A DNA stretch of 23,883 nt from CBDUQN01 sp965369375 (GCA_965369375.1 CBDUQN010000047.1:1-23883), one strand, 5' to 3'. Shown: positions 15,689-23,190, counted from the first letter of the stretch. The notes: generated from the letters alone by a model not told the origin. Program-made: numbers and translations.

Positions 15689-16030
15689 ATGGATATTCTC
15701 GATCAGATCTCGGCAAAACAAATCAAAGAACAAGTTCCGAAGTTCAACGTCGGCGATTCCGTTCGCGTGGATGTAAGGGTAATCGAGGGAGGGAGAGAGC
15801 GTGTGCAGGCGTTTCAGGGAACTGTGATTCAGCGTAGGGGCGGCGGAATACGGGAGACGTTTACCGTTCGCAAGATAAGTCAGGGGATCGGTGTGGAGCG
15901 GGTGTTCCCCCTTCACTCTCCCAATGTAACCAATGTCAAGGTATTGAGAAGAGGCAAGGTGCGGAGAGCGAAACTCTACTACCTGCGCAAACTCAAGGGA
16001 AAAGCTGCACGCATCACCGAGAAGACGTAG
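15689..16030 (+). CDS. rplS: 50S ribosomal protein bL19
   Basis: 113 residues, the usual length, at the 30S-50S interface. It contains FNVGDSVRVDVRVIEGGRER, QAFQGTVIQRRGGG and the signature VERVFPLHSPNV..VKVLRRGKVRRAKLYYLR. The ATG at 15689 has AGGAGGA (15679-15685) 3 nt upstream. It ends the ribosome-maturation part of the cluster; rnhB follows after 16 bp. Confidence 0.98.
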   Translation: MDILDQISAKQIKEQVPKFNVGDSVRVDVRVIEGGRERVQAFQGTVIQRRGGGIRETFTVRKISQGIGVERVFPLHSPNVTNVKVLRRGKVRRAKLYYLRKLKGKAARITEKT

Positions 16031-16046
16031 CGCAAGGGGGAGGAGA

Positions 16047-16790
16047 GTGCCGTCCCGGATCACGTTCGAGGTTCTCGTTCGGTTCGATTCCAACCATCTG
16101 AGCTCTCGCTCACGATTCATTGCAGGAGTTGATGAGGCGGGACGTGGCGCGCTCGCCGGTCCTGTCGTCGCGGCCGCGGTGATATGCAAGCCCCATGAAA
16201 CCCTTTTGAGGGTGCGGGACAGCAAGATGCTGTCGGAACCGGTGCGAGAGGAGCTTGCCGTGTTGATTCATGATCGATGCATCAGCTACGGGGTGGGGAT
16301 TGTCGAGCCGGGTGAGATCGATCGGGTGAATATATTGAACGCAACGCTGCGGGCGATGAAAGAGGCTGTTGAAGCGCTTCAACCGGCACCCTGTCTCGTC
16401 CTCGTGGACGGGAGACATGTTCCGGAGCTCGCGATTCCGGCGCGGGCGATCAAGGGTGGAGACAGGAAGAGCTTCGCCGTCGCTGCAGCTTCGATAATCG
16501 CAAAGACTGCGCGTGACGCAATCATGCGAAAATTGGCGCTGGAATTCCCCGATTACGGTTTCAAACGAAACAAGGGCTACGGAACAAGAGAGCACATCAG
16601 GGCGATAAGCGAGAAGGGGCGCACCGCATTTCACAGGCGGAGCTTCCAAATTCGTTCTCTGGATGAAGGGAGTGGTGGTGATGGAAGGGAACGCAAAACC
16701 GGGAAGGATCGGCGAAAGAATAGCGGCCGATTACCTGATGCTCAGAGGGTGCAGGATAATCAGGAGAAATTATCGCTGCGGACATCTTGA
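16047..16790 (+). CDS. rnhB: Ribonuclease HII with extended overlapping tail
   Basis: Removes ribonucleotides misincorporated in DNA and RNA primers. It has 247 residues against about 200 usual. The catalytic DEDD residues are visible: D29 and E30 in GVDEAGRGALAGPV, D121 in LVDGRHV, and D138 in IKGGDRKSF. NKGYGTREHIRAI and FHRRSFQIR mark the normal end of the domain at about residue 203. The last 40 or so residues are basic and Gly/Arg-rich, are not family-like, and are encoded across yraN in another frame. Start is GTG 16047 with GGGGGAGGAG immediately upstream. The tail may be a product of a lost stop codon (inference). Confidence 0.95.
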   Translation: MPSRITFEVLVRFDSNHLSSRSRFIAGVDEAGRGALAGPVVAAAVICKPHETLLRVRDSKMLSEPVREELAVLIHDRCISYGVGIVEPGEIDRVNILNATLRAMKEAVEALQPAPCLVLVDGRHVPELAIPARAIKGGDRKSFAVAAASIIAKTARDAIMRKLALEFPDYGFKRNKGYGTREHIRAISEKGRTAFHRRSFQIRSLDEGSGGDGRERKTGKDRRKNSGRLPDAQRVQDNQEKLSLRTS

Positions 16791-17046
16791 GGTAGATTTG
16801 ATCGCCGATGAAGGCGGGTGTCTCGTTTTTGTGGAGGTCAAGACGCGAACGAGTGACACATTTGGGGAGGCGATCGGGGCGGTGAGTTCGCAAAAACTCG
16901 CCAGAATCAGGAGAGCGGCGCGACACTTCCTTTCAACGTATTGTGGGACTTGCTGTTACAGCGAATTGCGATTCGATCTTATTGCTATTGACCTTCGAGC
17001 CGGCTGCGATACGATGATCCTCAGGCATGTGAAGGGGATACAATAG
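16681..17046 (+). CDS. yraN: YraN family (UPF0102) endonuclease-like protein
   Basis: A small protein with a restriction-endonuclease-like core: GRIGERIAADYL near the N-terminus, then HLEVDLIADEGGCLVFVEVKTR, the nuclease-type E-x-D-...-E-x-K motif. It has 121 residues, as usual for the family. The cellular role is not settled. ATG 16681 has AAGGGAG (16666-16672) 8 nt upstream. Further in-frame starts (ATG 16663 and three GTG codons) exist but would place the ribosome-binding site inside the gene. It overlaps the end of rnhB by 110 bp in a different frame. The rnhB-yraN order is typical. Confidence 0.92.
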   Translation: MEGNAKPGRIGERIAADYLMLRGCRIIRRNYRCGHLEVDLIADEGGCLVFVEVKTRTSDTFGEAIGAVSSQKLARIRRAARHFLSTYCGTCCYSELRFDLIAIDLRAGCDTMILRHVKGIQ

Positions 17047-17054
17047 AAAAAAGC

Positions 17055-17083
17055 TTGATTTCAAATGCATAGCAATCTATTTT
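17055..17083 (+). promoter_or_regulatory. Sigma70-type promoter of the lipoprotein gene
   Basis: TTGATT (17055-17060) and TATTTT (17078-17083) are separated by 17 bp in the short AT-rich gap after yraN, 45 bp before the GTG start at 17128. Confidence 0.5.
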
Positions 17084-17127
17084 ATTTATGCGACTTTAAG
17101 AAAACGAAAGTGTAAGGAGGAGTCCGG

Positions 17128-17733
17128 GTGATTGTTAGGAGATACGCTCTTTTTGCTCTTGCTATTGTTTTGATCCTCTCCGGCTGCAGCTGGAAGGAGA
17201 GGGTTACGAGGGATATTCCCATTCAGGATGCGGACATGTTATGCGAGAAATTCATGGGGAGAGCCGCGTGGACGAGATCGCTTCTCATCGATCTCGGTCC
17301 TGAGGGAATCATCGACCGTGATACCGAGGTCGAGATCGTGAATCTGGAGTTGCACTGGACGGGCGCCGTCACGGTGAAGGGTCCGAACAATCGTAAGGTG
17401 ACCCAAGCACTCGAACTCGAAAGGCCGCTCACCGCGGATGCCGTCGAACAGAAGCTCGACCGGTTGTTCTGGTTCAAAAAGCCCGAGTACCGCTACCGCA
17501 TGAACCTCAGAAAATTCGGCAAGAAATCAGCCAAAGCGATATATCAACATGAGCTCTTCAAGGGGATGAAACGTGATGCAGCCATCGATTCATGGGGCTT
17601 CCCTGACGAGATGAACAGCAACGAGATGGGTGGTGTTCTCTATGAGCAGTGGATTTACAAAGATGCCCGCCAAAAAGGCAAGAAACGCTATCTATATATC
17701 AGGGATGGAATCGTAGATAACTGGGAAGAATAA
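17128..17733 (+). CDS. Lipoprotein with SmpA/OmlA-like C-terminal domain
   Basis: A 201-residue protein with a lipoprotein signal peptide: a basic MIVRRY, a hydrophobic stretch and the lipobox LSGC (C20, followed by Ser). The middle (about 45-130) is a predicted alpha/beta region I do not recognise. The C-terminus (about 145-201) has the pattern GMKRDAAIDSWGFPDE...GVLYEQWIY...YLYIRDGIV, resembling the SmpA/OmlA (BamE-like) fold, where a 'G...E.W.Y' strand precedes a final strand. Start is GTG 17128 with AAGGAGG (17114-17120) 7 nt upstream. It has its own promoter and looks monocistronic. The specific role is unknown; envelope localisation is well supported. Confidence 0.8.
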   Translation: MIVRRYALFALAIVLILSGCSWKERVTRDIPIQDADMLCEKFMGRAAWTRSLLIDLGPEGIIDRDTEVEIVNLELHWTGAVTVKGPNNRKVTQALELERPLTADAVEQKLDRLFWFKKPEYRYRMNLRKFGKKSAKAIYQHELFKGMKRDAAIDSWGFPDEMNSNEMGGVLYEQWIYKDARQKGKKRYLYIRDGIVDNWEE

Positions 17734-18281
17734 ATTATATCCCTCCCCGCTCGTTATTCTAACGCCATTGATTCACCGGGTATCTTTGTTCGCCGCACGT
17801 CATCGATTCGCCAGGCATTTTGTTTCCGCTCGTCCTTGATTCACCAGGTATCTTTGTTCGCCGCACGTCATCTATTTGTCAGGAAATATTATTTCCAAGC
17901 GCCGTTTCTTCGCCAGCCATTGATATTTTAGGCAAAAAAACGTCCCCGCTGGAACGTGGTGGTCACCCTGGGAAGCTCTCTATCAATATAGAGTTTGAGC
18001 CCGCGGTTTTATTTTAATCCAGGTATAACCTTCCTCACCATTTCAGCAGGGACCTCCATAACAATTATATCTTGATTCTACAAACCTGTCAACGTTCAGG
18101 TATTGTTAATAATTAGTGCAGAATCTCCTTACATTTTGAAACTGATACATGTTTGAACAAGATATGCTTTAATTATAACGTTAAACATCAATAGATACCT
18201 ATATCTTGTTAATATTTATGGCTGTTAGCAGCCTGCAGCAATTTCAATTCAATATTTTATTAATTTTTTAGGGGTATCTAC
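17734..18281. other. Convergent intergenic region
   Basis: This 548-bp gap lies between the lipoprotein gene and the minus-strand symporter gene. It holds a tandem repeat array with units of about 35 bp (17767-17918) and a 6-bp perfect hairpin, CTCTAT/ATAGAG with a CAAT loop (17978-17993). About 250 bp of AT-rich sequence without a plausible gene follow. Near the minus-strand gene end, GGCTG-TTAG-CAGCC (about 18220-18233) is a small hairpin. No strong terminator with a clean T-run was found for either gene. Confidence 0.7.
17767..17918. repeat. Imperfect ~35-bp tandem repeat (about four and a half units)
   Basis: Units start at 17767 (35 bp), 17802 (33 bp), 17835 (35 bp), 17870 (35 bp) and 17905 (partial). 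Units 1 and 3 are nearly identical (sharing ATCTTTGTTCGCCGCACGTC), so a 68-bp higher-order duplication is likely. Units 2 and 4 are more diverged. No unique spacers and no credible protein. Confidence 0.82.
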
Positions 18282-20027
18282 CTATGGTTTCTTAAAGAGC
18301 GATGTCTTGTAACGTTTGTGGGATCGTGAGAAGTAATCAAGAGTGAGTTTGCGCGCGGAACCACTGAGCGCAAAGATCGCAATCAGGTTGGGGATTGTCA
18401 TGAGTCCCAGAGCGGTGTCGCCGAATCCCCAGACGATCTCCAGCGAAAAAACTGCGCCGAGAAAATGAATGATACAAAAAACTATACGGTAGGGAATAAT
18501 TGCACTCGATCCGATAAGATACTCGATGCTCCTGTCCCCGTAATACGACCATGAAATAGCCGTAGAGATGGCGAAGAGAAACACGGCGATCGTCACGATA
18601 TAGTTCCCCCAGTTACCGAGCGGAGAAAGCCCTCGCTGGAAGGCCCACGCGGTGAGCGGCGAGCCGTTCTGAAGGTACTTCCCGCGTAGCTCGATATCGT
18701 CGTTCGGGATTGTGACTCCGTCTTTGTTATGAAAAATAAGATTACCCTCATCATCGACATTAACGGTTCCATTGAAGCGTTCTTCCTTGGCGTCGGTCAC
18801 AAAATCTCTGAACTCATCGCCTATGTAAACGATTTCCGGATCTTCGACCACGCTCGAATTCTTCACGAACAAGATACCGTCTGTTTTGCCGAATGATACC
18901 GCGAGCTCACCGATAAACTTGTCTTCGTCCAGAATCTCCCCGTTTTTCTGGAGCGTTCCGTCCCGATTCAATACAGAAATCTCGTTTTGCTTTTCGAATG
19001 TTACGCTGTCATATTTCTTGTCTTTCCAGACGCCGACAGTGACGATGACGAGTCCGGTCAGCGTGCAGATCAGGAGGGTGTCGATGTAGGGACCGAGCAT
19101 TGCAACGAGGCCTTCGCGTACCGGTTCCTTTGTCTTCGCCGCCGCGTGGGCGATCGGCGCGCTTCCCTGGCCGGCCTCATTCGAGAAGAGACCGCGTTTG
19201 ACGCCCCATACGAGCGTAAAGATAAACGTCGATCCGACGAAGCCGCCGATACCGGCTTTCGGTGTAAATGCGTCATGGATTATCGTCTGAAAAGCCTCCG
19301 GTACGAGTCTCGCATTGATAAGCAAAACGCTAATGGCACCGATGAAATAAATAGCCGACATAATGGGAACGAGACGGCTTGCGACCATGCCGATACGCTT
19401 AATACCACCAATAATGACCAGGCCGATGATGATCGCCATACCTCCCCCGGTGATCCACGTCGGTATTCCGAAATCGCTGCGAAAGCTGTCAGCGACGGTG
19501 AACGCCTGTACTGCGTTCCCGCTGCCGAATGAGGAGATAACGGCGCATATGGCGAACATGACGGCGAGGAACTTCCAACGCGGACCGAGTCCCTTCTCGA
19601 TATAGTACATCGGCCCTCCCGATATCACGCCGTCCTCGTGGATCTGCCGGTACTGCATCGAGAGTGTGCATTCGACGAACTTCGAGGTCGTACCGAATAT
19701 CGCCGTCACCCACATCCAGAAGAGCGCGCCCGGGCCTCCGTAATGGATTGCCGTGGCGACACCGGCAATGTTGCCGATTCCGATTGTCGCCGACAATGCT
19801 GCAGAAAGCGCCTGAAAATGGTTTATCTCGCCGGCGTCTTCCGGATTGTCATAGTAGCCGGCAATGACGGCGAGGCTGTGCCCGACCTTTCTCAGTTGTA
19901 TGAACCGCATTCTGATGGTGAGAAAGATCCCCGTGCCTATCAGGAGGACGACGATATAGGGGAGGGCTGCCGGTATTTCCCAAACGTACTTGTATACGAA
20001 GTCTATTACAGATTTCAAGACATCCAT
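18282..20027 (-). CDS. AGCS family Na+(or H+)/alanine-glycine symporter with hydrophilic insertion
   Basis: A 581-residue inner-membrane amino-acid symporter. Family blocks: LPYIVVLLIGTGIFLTIRMRF, FQALSAALSATIGIGNIAGVATAI (70-94), GGPGALFWMW, SGGPMYYIEKGLG and LVWGVKRGLFSNEAGQGSAPIAHAAA (272-297). The usual length is about 450-500. The excess is a hydrophilic stretch of about 120 residues (about 335-455), rich in Asp/Glu/Lys and Gly-turns, lying between two membrane helices before LTAWAFQRGLSPLGNWG. The ATG at 20027 has GGAG 7 nt upstream. It follows the NSS transporter gene by 52 bp on the same strand and is probably cotranscribed. The exact substrate is not readable. Confidence 0.93.
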   Translation of the reverse strand: MDVLKSVIDFVYKYVWEIPAALPYIVVLLIGTGIFLTIRMRFIQLRKVGHSLAVIAGYYDNPEDAGEINHFQALSAALSATIGIGNIAGVATAIHYGGPGALFWMWVTAIFGTTSKFVECTLSMQYRQIHEDGVISGGPMYYIEKGLGPRWKFLAVMFAICAVISSFGSGNAVQAFTVADSFRSDFGIPTWITGGGMAIIIGLVIIGGIKRIGMVASRLVPIMSAIYFIGAISVLLINARLVPEAFQTIIHDAFTPKAGIGGFVGSTFIFTLVWGVKRGLFSNEAGQGSAPIAHAAAKTKEPVREGLVAMLGPYIDTLLICTLTGLVIVTVGVWKDKKYDSVTFEKQNEISVLNRDGTLQKNGEILDEDKFIGELAVSFGKTDGILFVKNSSVVEDPEIVYIGDEFRDFVTDAKEERFNGTVNVDDEGNLIFHNKDGVTIPNDDIELRGKYLQNGSPLTAWAFQRGLSPLGNWGNYIVTIAVFLFAISTAISWSYYGDRSIEYLIGSSAIIPYRIVFCIIHFLGAVFSLEIVWGFGDTALGLMTIPNLIAIFALSGSARKLTLDYFSRSHKRYKTSLFKKP

Positions 20028-20079
20028 AGGGTTCTCCAGCTGGATTTACAGCGATCCTGATCTATGTGCGTTTCGATTA

Positions 20080-21426
20080 TCAAGAACCACCTATAATAAG
20101 AAATATTATCAAGATGATAATACACGCCGGACAAGCGAATTTGAGCATTATGTCGAGTACGGGCATGATGCGATCGCAGCCCGGGTAGCCTTCCCGTATT
20201 TCCTCAGCGGCCTTTTTGATTTTCCATACCCAGGCGAAAAATAACGATATAAACAAAGCGCCTACGGCGAGCATGAAATTGCCGAAGATCCAATCCATGA
20301 GCCCGAGAAAGCTCATCTTCACGAGCGGGAGCTCTCCGAGCCAGGGCACCATTCCCTGAGAGAGAACCGACGGTATGCCGAGGCAGCAGCTGACCAGGGC
20401 GACTATCCAAACGGCGATCCGCCGCCGCTTCTTCTTTTCGTCGACCAGATATGCCGTAGCGACCTCTAATAGAGAAATAGTGGATGTTAACGCCGCGATC
20501 GAAAGCAGGAGAAAAAATGTCGCGCCCACGATATTCCCGCCCGGTATCAGGGCGAAAATCTTCGGCAGAACTATGAACACAAGACCGGGTCCCTCAGCCG
20601 GATCGAGCGACATCGCGAACAGAGCGGGAAAGATCAACAGCCCTGCGAGGAATGCGATGAACGTATCGAAGAAGGCTACATAGCAGCCCGAGGTTACGAT
20701 ATTGTCGCGCTTTGACAGATAACTGCCATATGTGATCATCGCGCCCATTCCAAGGCTGAGCGAGAAGAAGGCCTGCCCGAGCGCTGCAAGAATCGTTTTA
20801 CCGGTCACCTCGCTGAAATCCGGTTTGAGGTAGAATGTCAATCCCTTGCCCGCCCCCTCGAGCGTTACCGACCGGATGATGAGCACGAACAGCAGCAGCA
20901 GAAGTATGGGCATGAGGATCTTCGACCACCGTTCGATGCCGTTTCGTATCCCTCCCTGCACAACGACGACGGTGAGAATAAGAAAAACTAGAAAGAGCGG
21001 GAGTACGAGGAACGGATTTGCCGTGAAGGCGCTGAATTCCGTGGTGTTTTTTATAAGAGTTTTTACGATGTAGCCGATCGTGTATCCCGCAAGGACCGAA
21101 TAGTATGACAGGATGAATACGCCCGTGATCACACCCATGTAGCCGATGAGCTTCCAGGGGGTTCCCGGACTAATGGTGTCGAAGGCGCCGACGGGATTCC
21201 GGCGGCTGAAGCGTCCGATGGTGAGTTCCGCCACCATGATGGGCACGCCGAGCAGCAATACGCAGAGGAGGTAGAGTACGAGAAACGCCGCCCCGCCGTT
21301 CTGCCCAGTCACATAGGGGAAGCGCCAGATGTTGCCGAGCCCTATTGCCGAGCCAGCCGCCGCGAGGATGAACCCGATCTTTGAGCTCCATTCCCCCCGT
21401 TCATGGCCCGTCTCGCCGCTTGTCAA
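20080..21426 (-). CDS. NSS/SNF family Na+-dependent transporter
   Basis: A 448-residue transporter of the neurotransmitter:sodium symporter family (LeuT fold), with about 11-12 membrane helices. The TM1 signature AAAGSAIGLGNIWRFPYVTGQNGG (about 22-45, part of which forms the Na+ and substrate sites) is intact. TM2 (FLVLYLLCVLLLGVPIMVAE) and TM6 (FFSLSLGMGAMITYGSYL) are also recognisable. Bacterial members usually import amino acids with Na+. Start is TTG 21426 with GGGAGGG about 6 nt upstream. It is the first gene of a likely two-gene unit with the AGCS symporter, giving two Na+-coupled amino-acid carriers side by side. Confidence 0.94.
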   Translation of the reverse strand: MTSGETGHERGEWSSKIGFILAAAGSAIGLGNIWRFPYVTGQNGGAAFLVLYLLCVLLLGVPIMVAELTIGRFSRRNPVGAFDTISPGTPWKLIGYMGVITGVFILSYYSVLAGYTIGYIVKTLIKNTTEFSAFTANPFLVLPLFLVFLILTVVVVQGGIRNGIERWSKILMPILLLLLFVLIIRSVTLEGAGKGLTFYLKPDFSEVTGKTILAALGQAFFSLSLGMGAMITYGSYLSKRDNIVTSGCYVAFFDTFIAFLAGLLIFPALFAMSLDPAEGPGLVFIVLPKIFALIPGGNIVGATFFLLLSIAALTSTISLLEVATAYLVDEKKKRRRIAVWIVALVSCCLGIPSVLSQGMVPWLGELPLVKMSFLGLMDWIFGNFMLAVGALFISLFFAWVWKIKKAAEEIREGYPGCDRIMPVLDIMLKFACPACIIILIIFLIIGGS

Positions 21427-21560
21427 TAAGATCCCTCCCTACCATATGTCTGCCGGTATGGTAATCCGATGAGCGGATTTCGCACGGCACAAGTTATCAA
21501 ACAACTTACCGCAATTATGCAAAAGCAGGCAATGTTTTTTTCATCACTTTTTCGCTGCAA

Positions 21561-22502
21561 TCACCTGCGCATCTGGGCGAGATAGAGCCCGGCGAGAACC
21601 ACGGCGCCTCCAAGCAGGAAGAATCGGGTGACCTCCTCGCCGTAGAACATCCAGCCGAAGAGCGCCGCCAATGGAGGATTGAGGTATATGAACGATGCAA
21701 CCGAAGTGGCCGGGAGGTGCTGGAGACCGAGATTCCATATCCAGAAGCCGACAATGGTACATAAAACACTCAGGTGGGCGAGAGCTATCCAGTGTGTCGC
21801 TTCCATCGAAGCTACTTTGAGAAAGAAATTACCGTCTAAAGAAAATAAAAACGGCACCGTGCCTATAACAAGAGAAAGATAGGTCACCGTAAGCGGAGAG
21901 TATTTCTTTACCAGGCCTTTTCCAATTATAGTGTAGAGCGACCAGCTGAGCGGCGCGAGGGATGCGATGAGCGCATAGCGCAGCTCGGCGTGGGATATCC
22001 CCGTCACATTGCCGAGACCGACCTTGCCCCACCTGATTACGACATAGAGTCCTGCGAACGCCAGGACGACGCCGATAACTCTCCTGAGCGGCACCTTTTC
22101 TTTGAGAAACAGTATCGCGAGGATGAGCGTTATGAGCGGCGCAAGTGTCGTGATCAGGGCCGCGGCGCCTGGTTTGATCTCGCTCTGACCGAGATAGAGA
22201 AAATAATTATACCCGGCAACACCGAAGAGTGACATCGCTGTGATACGCACCGGCGCCTCGGAGAATATCTTCGCGCTTTCCTGAAAGGCTTTCTTGCTCT
22301 TTGAAAGGTAGATGACGCAGAAAAGGGCGACGGGGAGATACCGGGCGGTCACGAGCTCCACCGGTGAGAAGATCTCCCGCAGGTGTTTTATCGCTGTAAA
22401 CGAATTAGACCATATGACAAAGAGCAGCACGAGGAGCATCCGCACCGCGAAGGGCGAAATCGTCTCTTTTGATCCACCTGAAGGCACGACAAGAAATCTC
22501 AC
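21561..22502 (-). CDS. EamA/DMT family transporter
   Basis: A 313-residue protein with ten predicted membrane helices in two EamA repeats (about 20-155 and 175-310). Family features: FVIWSNSFTAIKHL in TM1, ALITTLAPLITLILAILFLKEKV at the end of repeat 1 and ASFIYLNPPLAALFGWMFYGEEV in repeat 2. These are the conserved 'P......A..(F/L)..E' blocks. Members export or import amino acids and other metabolites; the substrate is unknown. GTG 22502 is taken as the start, though no strong ribosome-binding site is visible and ATG 22439 (MLLVLLFVIW) is possible. It is transcribed away from the small secreted protein gene at 22612. Confidence 0.92.
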   Translation of the reverse strand: MRFLVVPSGGSKETISPFAVRMLLVLLFVIWSNSFTAIKHLREIFSPVELVTARYLPVALFCVIYLSKSKKAFQESAKIFSEAPVRITAMSLFGVAGYNYFLYLGQSEIKPGAAALITTLAPLITLILAILFLKEKVPLRRVIGVVLAFAGLYVVIRWGKVGLGNVTGISHAELRYALIASLAPLSWSLYTIIGKGLVKKYSPLTVTYLSLVIGTVPFLFSLDGNFFLKVASMEATHWIALAHLSVLCTIVGFWIWNLGLQHLPATSVASFIYLNPPLAALFGWMFYGEEVTRFFLLGGAVVLAGLYLAQMRR

Positions 22503-22520
22503 TCAAGCTTAAGTAGTGAC

Positions 22521-22550
22521 TTGAAACGATTGGTCTATATATGATATAAT
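22521..22550 (+). promoter_or_regulatory. Promoter of the small secreted protein gene
   Basis: TTGAAA (22521-22526) and a perfect TATAAT (22545-22550) are separated by 18 bp, 62 bp before the ATG at 22612. On the opposite strand, TTGTCG (22564-22569) with TATCAT at 18 bp spacing could drive the EamA gene, so the gap may hold two divergent promoters. Confidence 0.6.
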
Positions 22551-22561
22551 AATATATCATA
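22540..22561. promoter_or_regulatory. Candidate operator: 9-4-9 perfect inverted repeat
   Basis: TATGATATA (22540-22548), a 4-bp spacer ATAA, then TATATCATA (22553-22561). It overlaps the -10 box of the plus-strand promoter and the likely core of a minus-strand promoter. The position and symmetry fit a repressor site, although AT-rich DNA yields such symmetry more easily than average DNA. Confidence 0.4.
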
Positions 22562-22611
22562 GGGCGACAAGCTTTGCATCAGTCGGGTGGACAACTGGAA
22601 AGGATGTGAGG

Positions 22612-22968
22612 ATGATGGTCAAACGTCTGATACTTCTACTGCTTCTGGCATCTCTCGTGAGTACGGCATCGGAGGCGGTGACCATCCGCAGAGGGAAGAA
22701 GGGGAGAAAATACCTGCGCCGCTTTTCCCTCCGTGAGAATCTCGTGAATGACAAGGCCTGGGTGTACGACGAGTACGGATGCCCGTTCCACCGTATAAGC
22801 TACAGGGAGTACGGTACACGACGTGAAGTCTGGACCTACTACGAGCAGGGATTGGAGTTTCAATTCGATATAGACTCCAATCTGATCAAGAAGAGGCGCA
22901 TCAAGCCTGAAAACAGGAGAGAGAGGTTCGAGCGGTATACCGCTCGCCCGATACGGTCGAAATACTAG
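22612..22968 (+). CDS. Small secreted protein of unknown function
   Basis: A 118-residue protein with a Sec signal peptide (MMVKRLILLLLLASLVSTASEA; likely cleavage near residue 22) followed by a very basic mature region. The core WVYDEYGCPFHRISYREYG...EVWTYYEQGLEFQFDIDSNL has the layout 'G.P...I......G...E.W.Y......F.F..D..L' that recalls SmpA/OmlA-like domains and the C-terminus of the lipoprotein at 17128. It has no lipobox cysteine. GAAAGGA (22598-22604) precedes ATG 22612 by 7 nt; GTG 22606 and ATG 22615 are alternative starts in the same frame. The family is not recognised beyond this resemblance. Confidence 0.72.
   Translation: MMVKRLILLLLLASLVSTASEAVTIRRGKKGRKYLRRFSLRENLVNDKAWVYDEYGCPFHRISYREYGTRREVWTYYEQGLEFQFDIDSNLIKKRRIKPENRRERFERYTARPIRSKY
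22929..22946. repeat. 18-bp perfect palindrome in the 3' end of the secreted-protein gene
   Basis: CGAGCGGTATACCGCTCG reads the same on both strands. It lies inside codons near the C-terminus and about 30 bp before the structured RNA candidate. It could be a protein-binding site or a short mRNA hairpin. Confidence 0.8.
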
Positions 22969-22975
22969 CCAGTAT

Positions 22976-23190
22976 CGATATTCGGGGCGTGAGGAGTGGG
23001 CTGGGCACCTCGAACGAGAAAGAGGGGCGTTAGGAAAGTCGTTAGTACTCGCCGGTCCTGATGGATGAATCCGGAGCTTAATCAATACCTGCGGGTTTTA
23101 TAGAAGCCAATCCACTAAAACGCTTTCCAACGTCCCCTTCTCGTATAGGTGATTCCCGAATGTAGCAGGCCGATAATCGGCCTGCTATTA
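22976..23190 (+). ncRNA. Candidate structured non-coding RNA (rod-shaped, 6S-like)
   Basis: Pairing found by hand: an outer stem 22978-22987 with 23154-23163 (about 10 bp, two G-U); an asymmetric internal bubble (5' side about 27 nt, 3' side about 10 nt); then a long helix 23015-23046 with 23114-23143 of about 27 bp with only small bulges (blocks CGAGAA/TTCTCG, GGGG/CCCC, CGTT/AACG, GGAAAG/CTTTCC, CGTT/AACG, AGT/ACT); and an apical region of about 67 nt. A strong hairpin with a T-rich tail follows at once. A closing stem, a central bubble and a long terminal arm is the overall plan of 6S RNA, but I cannot confirm conserved 6S sequence. No clear promoter is seen, so a 3' UTR-derived RNA is also possible. 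Confidence 0.45.

Noticed and set aside
17820..18017. 65-residue plus-strand frame in the convergent gap
   Set aside because: It runs through the 35-bp repeats, has no ribosome-binding site and no recognisable protein features.
23030..23042. TAGGAAAGTC as an RNase P RNA core (GAGGAAAGTCC-like)
   Set aside because: The match is short, the region is only about 200 nt and the other conserved RNase P blocks are missing; the bases instead pair in the long helix.
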